Shown one piece after another: positions 25,301-38,500 of a stretch of DNA of 64,000 nt (within the stretch, counting starts at the first letter, position 1; each line of letters starts with the position of its first letter). The translations under genes and the position numbers were made by a program. Below the pieces are notes generated by a model. The model worked only from the letters and a program-made list of their open reading frames with translations, was not told the DNA's origin and did no database searches. Source of the DNA: Owenia fusiformis (lineage: Eukaryota; Annelida; Polychaeta; Sabellida; Oweniidae); NCBI GenBank assembly GCA_903813345.2, contig CAIIXF020000009.1, forward strand, positions 38,433,759-38,497,758, given 5' to 3'.

Positions 25301-28300
25301 TCTGTCCAATCAAGAAAAGATATTTCACTTTTTGTGATTTTGTCACATGGGGTCTATGGGGAATCAACCCGAACTAGAAGTCTCATTTCAAAAAAAATTA
25401 AATTTTCAAAGTTGATGAACAATTTTCGAAACCATATTTCTAGATGTACTTTTTCATGTATATTTCAAATGTGACATCATTTTGACTTTGACTGAATCAT
25501 TCAATTGCAATTTTTTACTAAAAAAAAGAGTTGATAAGTAAACTTCAGGTTTGTAATTTATTTTTTTATTAAGAGTTGCTCCATAGTGATATCAATGATT
25601 TGAAAAATCTTTTTGTGTGATATCATTACACATTTGTACAAGTAAATACATTAATGTTCCAAACATGCCCTGGTACATGTGTTCAAAATCTAGGCTATTG
25701 GCCATGAAAGAGTAAAAACAACATTATTTGGTTCAAGGTTGCTGAAAAAATGTTTACCTCCTAGTTAATTGATGAGGCTAGGATAAGAATCACAGATGCC
25801 CCCCTAACAGTCTAAAAACTTGTACGTGCAAAATAACTTTTCAGTCATAACTAAGGCTATTACCTCTTAGTTCATTTACATTTTCCTAAGTCACTTAGTT
25901 TTATGAGGTGATTTGTCTTTACTTCGTATTTTGTTAATGCGCATGTTTTTGATTAATCTCAAAAATCCTACAAATCAACTTTACCAGCATTATACAGTTT
26001 GGAACATAAATAAATGACAGGTCTATTTGCTGAAGTGAGGATTTCCCATGTTAAAAATAAGAGAATTTTCAAGAGGCCATACATCACTGGATGAGATTAT
26101 ACAAAATGCAAAATATACAAATTTTAAGGGATATGTATCTAGGCAATATTGGAAAGTATGGGGTTTCAGACGACCATGATTAGGAAATGGTGATAGAAAA
26201 TCGACCTGTCATTTATTTTTGTTCCCAACTGTAGAAGTTTTCCAGAAACCTTTCTATAAATAAATAAATATTGAGACTCAATCAAGATCTTGTTAATTCT
26301 TGTTCAATTCAATGAAAGTACACATAGGTTTGTAGTCTTTGTTGAATGGAAATAATTATTAAATGGATTATAGAAAACATATGGATACATTTACCAGTTT
26401 GTTGTAGGGATAAGTCTTAAAGTACACGGTTGCACTTGTGGTTTCACTGTTGTTGATTGCAAAATGCACTGATGACCTTCCTGCAATAAATCATATGGAA
26501 GTGTACCTGGGGAAAGAAGTCCATATTCCAAGAATTATGGCAACCTACACTGGACACACATGCTAAGTGAATGTAGTGCTTATTGCAAAACAAGGAAATC
26601 TTTTGAGAAGGCCATACTGATCATGAAAATTAAAAATATATATACTTTATGAACCAGGATACATTAAGCCGGTATTTGATATATTTCCCAATAGTACGAG
26701 ATGGTCATAGTCATAGATGCCGGTATGCACGTATCTCACTTCATGATATCCTCATATATGTCATCATTGTGTCAAAGTAACCTAATAACCACATAATGAC
26801 TTATTTGTGCACTGAAAGACTTTGTGTGAACAATCGTCTGTGGAACAACACTTTAATGTCTTCATTTCTGTCTGAGATCAGGTGACGAAGATTGTAGCAT
26901 GTAGGAACTTGGCTTTAATATTAGATCAGTCAATCTCCTCCATTTCACATATGGTAAATGGAATTATAATAGATGTTTCATTGTGGGATCCACATTCTCT
27001 GAACACAGGCCTCCAGAAGAAGGAGGTATTAGTTCTGGAGACCTTTGTTCAGAGTATGGGATCCATGTACTATATCCCTCTCAAGCATAAGATGAAGAAT
27101 GGCTCTGGTAAATCAAAATGTGGATGTTTTGTTTAAACTATAATTTGCAACAAATAACTTTTTGAATAACTGAATAATAATAATTTAATTATTAGTAACA
27201 TTTTGAGATGTATATTGATATGGACCTATTGTGTATGTATTAAGTGTACCACGTGTGGCGCATACACGTGCTGATGATCAGGTGCAGTGATTGCCATGTG
27301 TGTTGTATATTTGGCCATTCTTTCTATTTGTATTGTTTGGATTGTCCATGCAAGGAATGTGTATGTATTAAGTGTACCATGTGTGGCGCATGCACGTGCT
27401 GATGATCAGGTGCAGTGATTGCCATGTGTGTTGTATATTTGGCCATTCTTTCTATTTGTATTGTTTAGATTGTCCATGCAAGGAATGCATGTAAGTCTTT
27501 ACTATGGACTGGCAATAAGAATGTCCAGCTCACGTGACAACTTTGTTGTTGATAGTCTATATCTTGGAGTATAGTTAGAAATCATGCAGAATGTCATCCA
27601 ATCTGTATGTGTCCTCAGATTAATAAGTTTATAGCAGTGAAATTATTGACTTTGATCTTGATTTATCCTCCAATAACCAGAATCTTTATCATGACATGAC
27701 TTGTTTGTTGTCTCGTCTACCTCGTTATTCTCCTCTTGAAGTTGGGCTTTTTGGCATCTTCAAAATTTAGGATAATTCTGTGGGTGATAGGTAAAATGCA
27801 CAGTACATGTACATGCAATTAGATGTTGTCCAGTGCATGTATTTAGATGACGTCCAGTGCATGCACTTGGATGATGTCTTGATAAGAAAATATATGTCCA
27901 GGGTATCATTGAGATATGCTTCACCTGTTACCTTCTGTGTGATATGTTTTTTTACCACGAGTTGATATCTGATTTGCAGCTCACTTTCAAGATCTATCTC
28001 TGAACTGGGTATGTTCAGAGTGCAACATACAGTTTCTAATGCACAGGTGCATACACATATTTTGTACCCTGGAGTTGTTACCTCAGATCCTGTTGACGTA
28101 ACAGATTATCATGAAGCGCTTGTTTACAAACAATTTTAGGCTTATATATAATCAACAACATGTGTTAGCATTCTCACTTAACATGTTCTCTATCTATTGG
28201 GCTTGTTTTGCACTGAACTTACACCTTGCTTGCGTCAGTATTAAGTTTACTTAGTAAATCTTTATGCACAGTACCTATATGTCCTGTTTATTAACATTGT

Positions 28301-28961
28301 TTCGTACTGTAACCTTTGTTAATTTTATTGGCTTATTTTTTCACATTTTGAAATTATTATGCAAGTAAAGTGAAATTGTTGTTGATTCTGATGTACCAGA
28401 ATGTATTGTTATTTAAACCAAATTATAGAATGAATGACTAATTTAACTTATTTTGTATTTTCAGAAGATCTGATGGCAATGTTAGAAGATGAACGAAATA
28501 GCTATGGGGTTTTCGAGCACCAGACAGAGTTGAAACAGTGTGTGGAACTAGCCCATAAACTCTATGCCAGTCTGCACCAGGCTAGAGTCAATACTCTAGA
28601 GTGCGAAATTCTCATTCCCAGTCAAATGCTTCGAAAAATCTCACAAGACGTCATGAGAATGTGCGCTAATGAACCTTATGGCTGGAGGGGTTGTGTTTTG
28701 TATTTGACTTTGGAGGAGAATAATCTGAAAAAAACTGAACTTGCCAGAATTGAACTTGATCCAACAACAGTAGCGACGTTTGAACTTTCGATTACGATTC
28801 ATGAAGAACCGAAATTCCATATTAGGAAAATCTTACCAAATTTTCGACAGATGCGAATCGGGTGCTCAAGATGGGGAACTCTTGTACTTAGCCAAGGTTT
28901 CACAATCGCAAAACATAAACTGTACATCCACAATAGCAAATGGGAAACCTATTCCCATTAG
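22321..28961 (+). CDS. DDIT4: DDIT4/REDD1-like (RTP801) stress-response protein
   Basis: Two coding exons: 22321-22447 (ATG; 127 nt; donor CTG|GTGAGT) and 28465-28961 (acceptor TATTTTCAG; TAA-type stop included). The phase-1 junction rebuilds one Glu codon, and the total is 207 aa, within the family range (human DDIT4 232, DDIT4L 193). The second exon carries the conserved REDD1 block: CEILIPSQMLRKISQDVMRM, RGCVLYLTLEE, LDPTTVATFELSI, and near the end GFTIAKHKLYI, aligning with human LIP..LLRRVSQDVLR, LDP..VPTFQL and GFRVIKKKLY. Family role: an inducible cytosolic inhibitor of mTORC1 acting through TSC1/TSC2 under hypoxia, energy or DNA-damage stress. The N-terminal exon (MAGLEKVLGKF...) is not conserved with vertebrates to my eye. 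DDIT4 and DDIT4L are vertebrate duplicates, so this is probably the single invertebrate co-orthologue (Drosophila scylla/charybdis family). Confidence 0.88.
22540..23060. promoter_or_regulatory. CpG-richer segment with CCAAT and CACGTG motifs in DDIT4-like intron 1
   Basis: The segment stands out from AT-rich flanks by clustered CpGs. It has CCAAT at two places (near 22840 and 22896, the latter followed by CACGTCAG) and CACGTG at 22807-22812 within GCACGTG, a possible HIF or bHLH site. It could be an intronic enhancer or an alternative promoter. No transcript evidence is available. Confidence 0.3.
23061..27230. other. DDIT4-like intron 1, main part
   Basis: Apart from the family A repeat at 25130-25490 this is AT-rich with no exon. 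A frame at 26882-27136 contains ACRNLALILDQSISSISHM, which faintly resembles the RNLGVIFDSSLSFSSHI block of LINE reverse transcriptases, possibly a tiny LINE relic; not enough to call. Confidence 0.5.
25130..25490 (-). repeat. Interspersed repeat family A, copy 1
   Basis: Reverse-complement relative of 40238-40575 and 62622-62915. Shared landmarks are GTCACATTTGAAATA-like, AAGTGAAATATCTTTTCTTG, GACAGATAACATTTTCTTTT and TTTGCATAACTATNAG. It lies in the DDIT4-like intron. No terminal repeats or coding remnant are recognised. Confidence 0.7.
27231..27486 (+). repeat. 128-bp tandem duplication with CACGTG motifs
   Basis: 27231-27358 and 27359-27486 are near-identical. Copy 1 has CACGTG at 27250-27255 and 27265-27270 in a near-palindrome around TGGCGCATA; copy 2 keeps one (27393-27398), its first having mutated to CATGTG. 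The duplication lies 1 kb before exon 2 of the stress-gene homologue. Confidence 0.9.
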
Positions 28962-29780
28962 TCTGATGCCAAACATTTTGAACTCCGAATTTCCAGTTCT
29001 GAAGTGCTTAAACTGAAAATACTTTGGACAATCTCAGATCTCATTATATATGCTTATAAATGCTTTATCTGGCTGAACAAGTGCCACTTGGTGTGAATCT
29101 TGACAAAATGTTTTTCATTTTTATATTTTCAATATGAATGAGAGGTGAAAGTGAAAATGCTTGGAAGATGATAAGTGGAGTTATTAAGCTTATCAAACAG
29201 ATTTAAATTTAGTAGTACACTGTACATATTAGTAAACAAATTACATCCTGTTTATTATCAGTTTATAATGCATACAAGAAATTCTTAGTGTAGTTGTGTA
29301 GCAAGATAATTTTGTACTGTGATAGAGGTTACACATTGACTGAGTGGAAACATAATGTATTTTATACTGTAGGATACTAGATAGGATACTTTAGTGAATT
29401 AGTTTTATAAAAATGTGGGTAGATATGCCCTCTATTGATTCGTATCGAGTCAACACAGAAATGCATTTATTGCAGATGAAGAACAGAATATGTTTGCATT
29501 TATTTCAACTTTTGAATTGGAGATCAAGATCTTTCCAGCAGTTATGCATTTTATAATTATTACAATTGGAATGAGTAGAAAACAATAATATGTTTTGGGA
29601 AGTAAAATTATGCTCTTATTGAGCGTAACTAATTTCTCCTCAAAATTTGATGCATTTCTATTCTTTATGTACCAAAAGGCATTGTAGGATAAGCCCTATG
29701 AAATATGCATTTCTTCCAATTGTTTTAATCTGCATTTTTAATTCAACTACTTTTCTAATTGGATAATTAATTTATTGTAC

Positions 29781-29786
29781 AATAAA
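29781..29786 (+). terminator. Candidate polyadenylation signal of the DDIT4-like gene
   Basis: AATAAA lies about 820 nt after the stop, followed by a T-rich stretch, giving a 3' UTR of a length usual for the family. Confidence 0.45.
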
Positions 29787-32588
29787 AGTGGGTTGATGTA
29801 GTTTTAACATTCATTTATTTCCCTCTACTTTAGGTTCAAAAGAAGTAGGCATATGTGTATAATTAGTCATAGGTTGATGTTAAAATAAAAAATCTTCAAT
29901 TCATTTCATGTGCAATTTAGAGAACAATGAGATTTATTGATAAGGTCTGTATATAGGTAGATCACATTTTATCTGGTGCATCCCACCTTTATTTGATCCA
30001 GGTTAACCAATTTTGATTTCATACTTTTCAGCACTTGTAGATTGAAACCCATACTAAGATTTTATGATGGTCTTCTGGTTTATGATGGAAGATCATGTGA
30101 AGTGGCAAAGCCATTGTATTTCTGTGAAGTAATCACAAAAGATTTACTTTAACTTTAAGCCAGTCCATGCATTTTTCTCTGTCAGTTGGGTTATACTAGG
30201 AACATATTACCATTTTGTGATCTTAGTTAGGGTCGTCATACTCAGTTCATTAAATCAACATATTTGTGTCATGTAATAATTTTAATTAATGATTGTGTTA
30301 ATTAGTGCCTGGATGAATCACCCTTGTCACCAGTTATAGATGATAATAATAGCCATAGACATTATATGTCTGCTTTACAAGTGTGAGGTTTGGCACAATG
30401 CATGCAATGTGTGCTGTTCTTAAAAATATCATTCAATGCAATATTAGGAAAATCTCTTCCATGAGTGTTTTGGAAAATAAATTGTTATAGTGAAGTTGTG
30501 CTGTATAGAACTACTGCGGTACATATATTTTAACTAAACTGAAGAGGTGAAGTAGTTTGCAAAACCTGTAACAGCATTTCAATTGGTCCTGAATTTTAGA
30601 ATCAGGTGCCAAGTTAACAAAATAGAATGTATGTAGTATATGTTGTAGATAGTATATGCAATTTCAAAAATTACAAAAAAGTTTATTATGGCAGTATTTT
30701 ACAGTATTTTGAAAAACAAATAAAAAATAATTCTACTTTGATAATTAAAAAAAAAGAATTATAGTTTTTGTTGCTTAACTTGTGTTATAATGATAGAATT
30801 TTGCATTGCCCCACCACCCAAATATATATACCATGAGCAGAGGGGGGTTCCCAAGGGGTATGTGACAAGGTGACCTGGCCTCTAAAAATGGGACTAAAGG
30901 GGTATTTAAAATCCCTAACCCATAATGATTGAATTTTGCATTGCCCCTCCCCCCAAAAATATGTACCATTAGCAGAGGGCTCAGAGTAGTATCCCATGTC
31001 AGACTTCAAAATCACAAAATGTAAAGAGTGATATGTAAACCATAGCTTCCCTAAATTGAATCAACTGTACTTTCTGCATGGACAGTGTCATATATTTCTG
31101 GATTTCTCTTTCAGAACTCCTTGAATCTCAAATGCCAGTAAGGCATTCAGTTTTGAGATGCCCTCCCTCATAGTAATAGTCTATAAGGTCCCTGGACCTT
31201 ATTTTGGGATTTTGAAATAAAACCCCATGGGACTGTTATTTTGAGATTAGTTTTAACAAAATGGCCATGTAATGAAAGTGCCTCCATCCTTCATTAGGAA
31301 CTGGTACCCCTCCATAGACCTATAATGTCTTAAAATTGGCTTGAGGGAGGTAATATCGCATCGCCTGTTGACACTATGATCCCTTATCTCAATCTCACTG
31401 AGATTTAAATGGGTGCCATCTATTTTTGGTTAAAAAACATAAGTAGCGACATCTTTCAGAAAGTGAAATTGTAAATTTTTTCCCTGGACCTTATTTGATA
31501 CTAGGTCAAATTACATCAGAACTATACAAACACATAGTCTTGCTTCAAGACCCTAGACCCCCCCCCCTTTGAAGCAAGACTAACGAACACACCAATGCTA
31601 ATCCACTGAAATGAGTGTTAGAAAAGTCTGACATTACAATTTGCCAATATGAACTTGAAGTCTGTATAAGTGTTTCAGAATTTTGTTAGCTGGCTTCAAT
31701 AAGATATTGAAATGAGAGTTCTGTCAACTAGAGGGTTACTGGGGATTATATTGAATGTAATTTAGATCATTATAAAGACAATTCACAAATAATTCTCGAT
31801 TTTTTGCCTGCTATGTTCCAAAATACAGTAATTATTTATTTCAACCATTCACCTTAATAGCCACAGAACCATACTAAAATACCATAGACAATGATAACAT
31901 TACATAGGTGCACCCCTAGGATGGGCTTTGATGCATGTCAAAACTCACAACAACAGCAAGCAACAAGACTGCACTTCTGGTAATGAGGGACGATGTCCAT
32001 GCGATAGCCTGACAGTCGCCTTAGTGTATTTCAGTACAAAGGGACTTCCTAGGGTGGTACATTGGTTGGCCAACTGGCTAACCAGGGAGTTTTCTTTCAA
32101 TTTTGAAATGAGTTGTAGCCAAACCATAGATCTATTTTTAAATGTTAAGGATTGAACTATATTCTATTCAAATTATATCGCTTCTATTCTATCTATCTGC
32201 TTTAATGTCTTATTAGCCTTTTGCAGAATATTGATGTAGATATAGAAGATAGTCTACTCAGAAGATTCAGAGCTAGGGCAGCCCATCTTAGGATATCATC
32301 AGTCTGAACATGTTGACTTCCACAGGGAACTATTTACTCAGTTCTATGGTTTAGTGCTTTGTTCATTAAACTGTAAACCTTGAACACACAGCAGTGTGAA
32401 ATCAATCCAATGTTTGACAATTTAATGGATGATTATTCTAGCTTAGCTGATGGGCATTGTGTTTGTAATGCTGTGAAAAATATGGAAATTGATAGTTTCA
32501 TATATTTTATTTTGGAACTGTTCACTCATCAACATCTGTACTTTTGTTTACATCCGAATGACCTTGACATTCATTTTAAATTTTAAAA
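29787..32588. other. Intergenic between the DDIT4-like gene and DDX47
   Basis: Contains an imperfect tandem pair of about 125 bp at 30785-30981 (each with TTTTGCATTGCCCC and GAGCAGAGGG or similar) and a perfect 12-bp-arm hairpin, GTCTTGCTTCAA / TTGAAGCAAGAC, around a C-run near 31537-31580. No exon recognised. The DDX47 promoter should lie in the last few hundred bases, but no clear TATA box is seen. Confidence 0.5.
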
Positions 32589-35500
32589 ATGGCTACCGGA
32601 AGTGCTGAAGAGATTTCAAAATCCGAAGAAAATGATGAAATTACCACGTTTAAGTCCTTGGTAAGTGAAGTTTAGTACGTCCATTCTAATGATAACTCTA
32701 TAATTGTCACTTCGGTGTATTTTGTTTCTATTTCACTTATGTACCAATGGTATAAGACAACATGTTATTTCTGAAAAATTCACGTGTGATTTTTTCATGT
32801 TTTCACTGACTTTCAGATTACAATTTTGATTTGAAACATTTTCGTTAATTATTCATTCCCATCAAATGATAATAATGCCTTCATAGGAAGGAAGTATTTA
32901 CAATTATTTTCAGGAAGAATGAATCTATCGACTTTGAAATTGTTGAAAATTCTCAAGTCTGAAAAACCACAGATCAAGGATTTGAGTAAGTGTTCTGTGA
33001 AGGACAGGTATCAACTAGGCTTTAGGATTGGAAACAAGAATGAAAAAATAAAAGGTTATTCCCGAATATCATCTGATATTAGCTCATCTTGGTGACTGTA
33101 ACTTGCACAGCTGTATTGAGTAGAGTCTTGTCGTATCCAATCAATCAGCCTCAATTTAGGCTCAGCTGGAAAGTAACATTTTGGTAAAAAAATTGCTATA
33201 CATGCACATGTTATTTTCTGGTACAAAATTAAGTATGAAGGCAGATGTGTATTTCCTTGCTTTTTTCAGGAAAGTATCATTACACTGTCTACTTTCAGTA
33301 TAAAACTTGGAAACAGGTCAATGGTAGCTCCTGTGTTGTCTGGAAACTGAAAGAAAATTCGGAAAAATATAAAGTGTGAAATATCAGAATTTCCTGGAGT
33401 TCCCATTGAACTCCTACCAGGTATTCTAATTTAAGACAATGTAATGATACTTTCCTGAAAAAAGCAAGGAAATTGACACATGCCTTCATACTTTATTTTG
33501 TACCAGAAAATAACATGTGCTGGTATAGCAATTTTTTACCAAAATGTTATTTTCCAGCTGTACCTTAAGTGTTGTATTTTTGACATGATTTCACTGTTTT
33601 TTTATGTACTGGTACGATCCCAAAATGCAAATGGCACGATGGATGACCCTTGACCTGATTTTGATCTATGGTGATCACATAATAATCAATTTTATCTCAA
33701 CGTTGATTAGTTGAAATTTTAATTGGTTGGTAAATTTGAATTGATTTAACCTCCCGCTGGGGAACGAGAATGGTCACGTGCCAGAGCCGTCACATTCTTT
33801 TCAGTTGACCTGTCAATTATCGCATATCACAACAATTTTGGAGACAATATTTTATATCTACATAGATGATAAAGCATCTAAGATACGTAAAACTAGATGA
33901 ACAACTGAGGCAATAGTGATAAATAGCCCAACGTGAGTCGGTCTTGAAATATACTTGAATCTTGTTTCCAATCCAAAAGCCAAAGATTTTCGACATCTAA
34001 AAAATCACTTGACTTTTTAGCAAAAAACCTTCCAAAAAGTAACAGTCGCTTGAATTCACATTGTCGTACTTACAAAATGATCCACCACCTAACTTATGCA
34101 CCATCGAACTCGGTAACATTGTACACATAACTATTAATTACTGTATATTCCCATAAAAAACTGGGCTTGCTTTTCAACATTTCATGCGAAAATTCTCTAC
34201 TGCGCTTTTGTTTTTCTGACGTAATTTCTTCTAAGAAATCGGTGACGTGATAGGTTCAGTTTATCTTATTTCGAAAGGGGTGCCATCTATTTAGAATATT
34301 AATTTTCATCTTGTCCAGTCCTATATACAACCTGCCCTTATCCTTTTCGCTTGTAAAACCGCGTAGTAATGTTGAAATTATGGAATAGGTTCTCTGAGAG
34401 TGGCGACATGTCTGCATCTCTACCATCTTGAGTTTGACACCCTTCGTTTTGGGCGAGTCCAAGAAAACTGCACATCCGGGTGATTAGAAAAGGGACATTT
34501 TTTTAAGAATCTAGCGGCAACAAAGATACTTCTGGTCAAACTGAGTTTATGACGAAACTTATGAAAGAATCAATAAAAGGTAAGTGGTATACATTAGGCG
34601 GATGCCAAAAATTAAACGTGGCGCCAATTTGAAACTTCAGAATGCTTTCTGTTATTCAAAATCACAAAAAAGTCGAGTGACTTTTTAGATGTCGAAAATC
34701 TTAGTTGATACCTATCCTTCGCAGAACACTTACTCCAATCTGTGCGATAGATAGAGACTTCTCCCATACTGCTTTCAAAGCTTTCGTAAACAGAGAAAAC
34801 ATACCACATAAGTGTTGCAGTGTTGTCAGGTTTTGGTTTTGAAGAATCTTGAAGCGTATATAATATATTTTGACCTTGTTCCTCCCAAATTGCCCCTCTT
34901 GAAATCCCTGGAGAGTGCAACGATTGATATCTACACCGTTGCTAGTTTATTCAGTGCATTCAAAGCGACCACTGGGTATGGTTGGTGTCATTGTATTGTA
35001 CAGTAAAAATAATCTGTATTGATATGCTGAAACTGAGAATGATGAACATAAGCAACTGATTCAAAAAATACATTGGGAAGAGGTTAAATGTATCACTAAA
35101 GACCCAAGTAAGCAACTATTTCTGTTATATCCTTTTTATTAGGTGTCAAAAACACATTAATTGTCATAATTGAAGACCCAACAGTTCTCCCAAATTCTAA
35201 TTTCAAAAATGACCATTAATTCTACACTTCCCAGTCCCACTCATGTTATCCACACTTGCTAATTTCTGCACAGTCAGTCTGCATAGGTGATGCTGCCATT
35301 TTGTTTTTTTCCATGATAACGACTTTTTGTTTCTGGTTAGGATACTTTTTTCACTCTAAGCTGGAGTTTAAGTATGCATCAAATCTCGTGAAAAAGCACA
35401 AAATACAGGGTGGGCCAAAAAAGGTAACCCATGGCCAAACAAATGTTTATAACTCAGTCATCAAACATTGGTTTAAAATCATATTTGATACAATTGAATA

Positions 35501-38500
35501 TTGTAAATTCTACTAAGTTTCATTGGTCTGTTTCAAATGACCATGATTTTATGGCTATTTTACACCAAAAATTTTAATAACAAAAGAGGATTTTCGGCAA
35601 AGGGAGTTTGCACGAGCCCCACAAACCCTCTCTTACTATGTCCATTCTTCTAAACTCTAGAGTTGTAAGTGTGGACATCAATATCTTTGAAATAGCTCCA
35701 AAAATAAAAGTTTGGGGATTCATATCGAGTGATTTTTGGCATGTTTCCTATTTTGAGCATGTTTTCTAAATGGCCATAGAATGAAAATAAGCCTTATAGA
35801 CAAACATAGAGAATAGAGAATACCCACTCCTTTTGCAACTTCACTGTAGCCTGTATCCCTTTTAAACGTGGTCACATGGTAGGGAAGAAGTACATGCATC
35901 TTTTTCCATTTAAAATATTATCATGTACATTGTATTTATATTTTTGATAATAGATGTAGATATTTACTGAAAGGCTTAATGTTTTGTAGGGTGTGGTAGA
36001 TGTGCTATGTGAAGCATGTGAATTACTCAAGTGGAAAACCCCCAGCAAAATACAAAAAGAAGCTATACCAGTATCTCTTGAAGGTTTGTTTACTCTTAGA
36101 TGTACATTGCTGCTTAATTACCAGTCTGACAACAGTTTGCCCTTTGCATAAATAGATATATGTAGTAGTACTATGTGTGATAATTCAATTCAATTCAATT
36201 CAATTTATTCATTCAAAATTACATCATACAACATTTCACCAATAACATGAAAAAGACACCTCAAGGGGCGTATATATTCCATGGGTCATAATTTTTAATA
36301 GTAATGTTTTAGTCATAGATCAAAAGCTAAATGAATCAAAATGAAAGAGAAAAATGGAAGCATAGATTATCATTGGTATTTACTGATAAGATCATTCTTT
36401 ATCAGTTTTTCGAATTTCTGAACATACTAAAGTCTATAGCCAGTGAGTTATATTGCATTCCTCCTCTAAACGCAATTGATTTTCGACCAGTTTCAGCTCT
36501 AAACCTTTTGATTGTTAAATTATATTTGTATCTAGTATCATGGGTGTGTATATCTGTTCTCTTTTGAAAAAAATGTTTTAAAATTAGGAAATGGAAAGTC
36601 TGCAGATTCTGTTACAGTTTTCTGCACAAAAGTGAGCATTTGAAATTTATATTTAATATCCATGCCCTTTGTATAAATAAATTCAGTGTATAATCCATGA
36701 ATCATCTCACATCAATCAACTTGTACAACGAGAGACTTGATGTGTGACCATCTTGTATATTCCAGGTAAGGATATCATAGGACTTGCAGAGACAGGCTCT
36801 GGTAAGACTGGGGCATTTGCTATCCCTATACTACAGGCATTGCTAGCAAATCCACAGAGATTGTTTGCCCTTGTCATGACACCCACTAGAGAACTTGCCT
36901 TCCAGATAAGTGAACAGTTTGAGGCACTGGGATCAACCATAGGCATAAAATGTGGTAAGTGGATATTGCATGCCTGATGTGATCGGCATGTGGTCATCTT
37001 TTAAAGTGTGAAACAGAGGTTAAAATATAGTACTAGGTTTTGTTGATTACTCAAAATTGTAATGCTACAACCAAGTTCATATGTTCTTCCTCTTTCACTT
37101 TGAAGAAGGAACTGATTCTGTTCATCAACTTTGGAGAATACATGAAAATATACTGGACCACATATTTTTATAATTTGAGATATATCTTTGTTCATTTCAG
37201 CGGTAATCGTAGGTGGTATAGACATGATGTCACAATCCCTGCTGTTGGCCAAGAAACCACATGTGGTTATCGGTAAGCATTGTTGTAAGGTTTTATGTGA
37301 CCACCAAAATGTGATGACATATTGTTACATTTGTTATGAGAGGTGTTTAGCCTTGGTGGTAAATGGTGACATTTTATGTGATATGCCTTGTCTAATTATA
37401 GAAGAGGCGAAATTAGCAGCACTAATACTTTTAGAATCGACAATAGTTTCCCAAGCTCATACAAAGTTTTATGATTCTTCATATTTGAGCTTGTGTATTT
37501 GGGTTCTACCTTCAGAGATAATTTGTCATTGTGGGATTCGTGGCCTGTGTCGTGAAAATAGATTTTTGGTCATCACTCGTCTCCAGAGGATTTAAAAAGT
37601 CTGGTGAAAAAGACCTGTCAGTGTGAACCATGCTTTATGGGGTTCATGGCCTGTTCTAGCCCTCTCAGGCATAGGGATTCATGGCCTGTACTAGCCCTCT
37701 CAGGCATAGGGATTCATGGCCTGTACTAGCCCTCTCAGGCATAGGGATTCATGGCCTGTACCAGCCTTCTAAGGTGTTAAATAACCAGAGACTCTTAATG
37801 GAGTCCTTGTGATGCCACAGTCCTACAAGTTCAATTTTAAGTTATTTAATGAAACATTTCATAATGCAATATTTTAAACATTACATAAAAAGAACACCTG
37901 ATTGAGTGTTTTAAATCAAAAAGAAAAAGAAAAATGGAATCACGAAGAATCGTTAGTGTTGATTAACAAGATCATTTATCAAACTGTGTAATGTGCTTTG
38001 TCTTTTAAAGTCTATTGCTAGAGAAGTAATATGATTGCACTTCTCATAGCAATTGACCCAGTTTTAATAAACAGGACTAAGAAAAGAAAAATATGAAAAT
38101 CTCTCTGGTAGGGAAATGTAATCAAAGGACCTGTTACTCAGGTTCTATTGGTTAATATTAGCTCTTTGTTGTTGTTTGTATTGATAATTAAATATTGTCA
38201 AAATAAAAAGCAAACAATAACATAGTATTCGTATAATTAGATTACAGATGTGACACTTCAATTAGTGTTTGTTTGGAGTAACATTTTTAAATAATTGATC
38301 AAATAATTTTTGGTATTATTAGAACTTAGAATAATATTTAATGAAATTAATTTTATTCACCTCACCTTCTATTACCATCATGTTAATGTCCTGTATTCTA
38401 TTACCATCATGTTAATGTCCTGTATTCTATTTCCATCATGTTAATGTCCTGTATTCTATTACCATCATGTTAATGCCCTGTATTCTATTACCATCATGTT

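Noticed and set aside
26882-27136. 84-codon frame in the DDIT4-like intron
   Set aside because: Faint LINE-like RNLALILDQS string only; too short and degenerate to call.
30785-31015. Minus-strand frames of 64 and 76 codons
   Set aside because: They lie on a 125-bp tandem duplication and translate repeats, not a domain.
34612-34920. Minus-strand frame of 102 codons in DDX47 intron 1
   Set aside because: It crosses from host sequence into the right end of a TIR element, so it is a chance fusion; only the [11 protein letters not shown] part may be an old exon.
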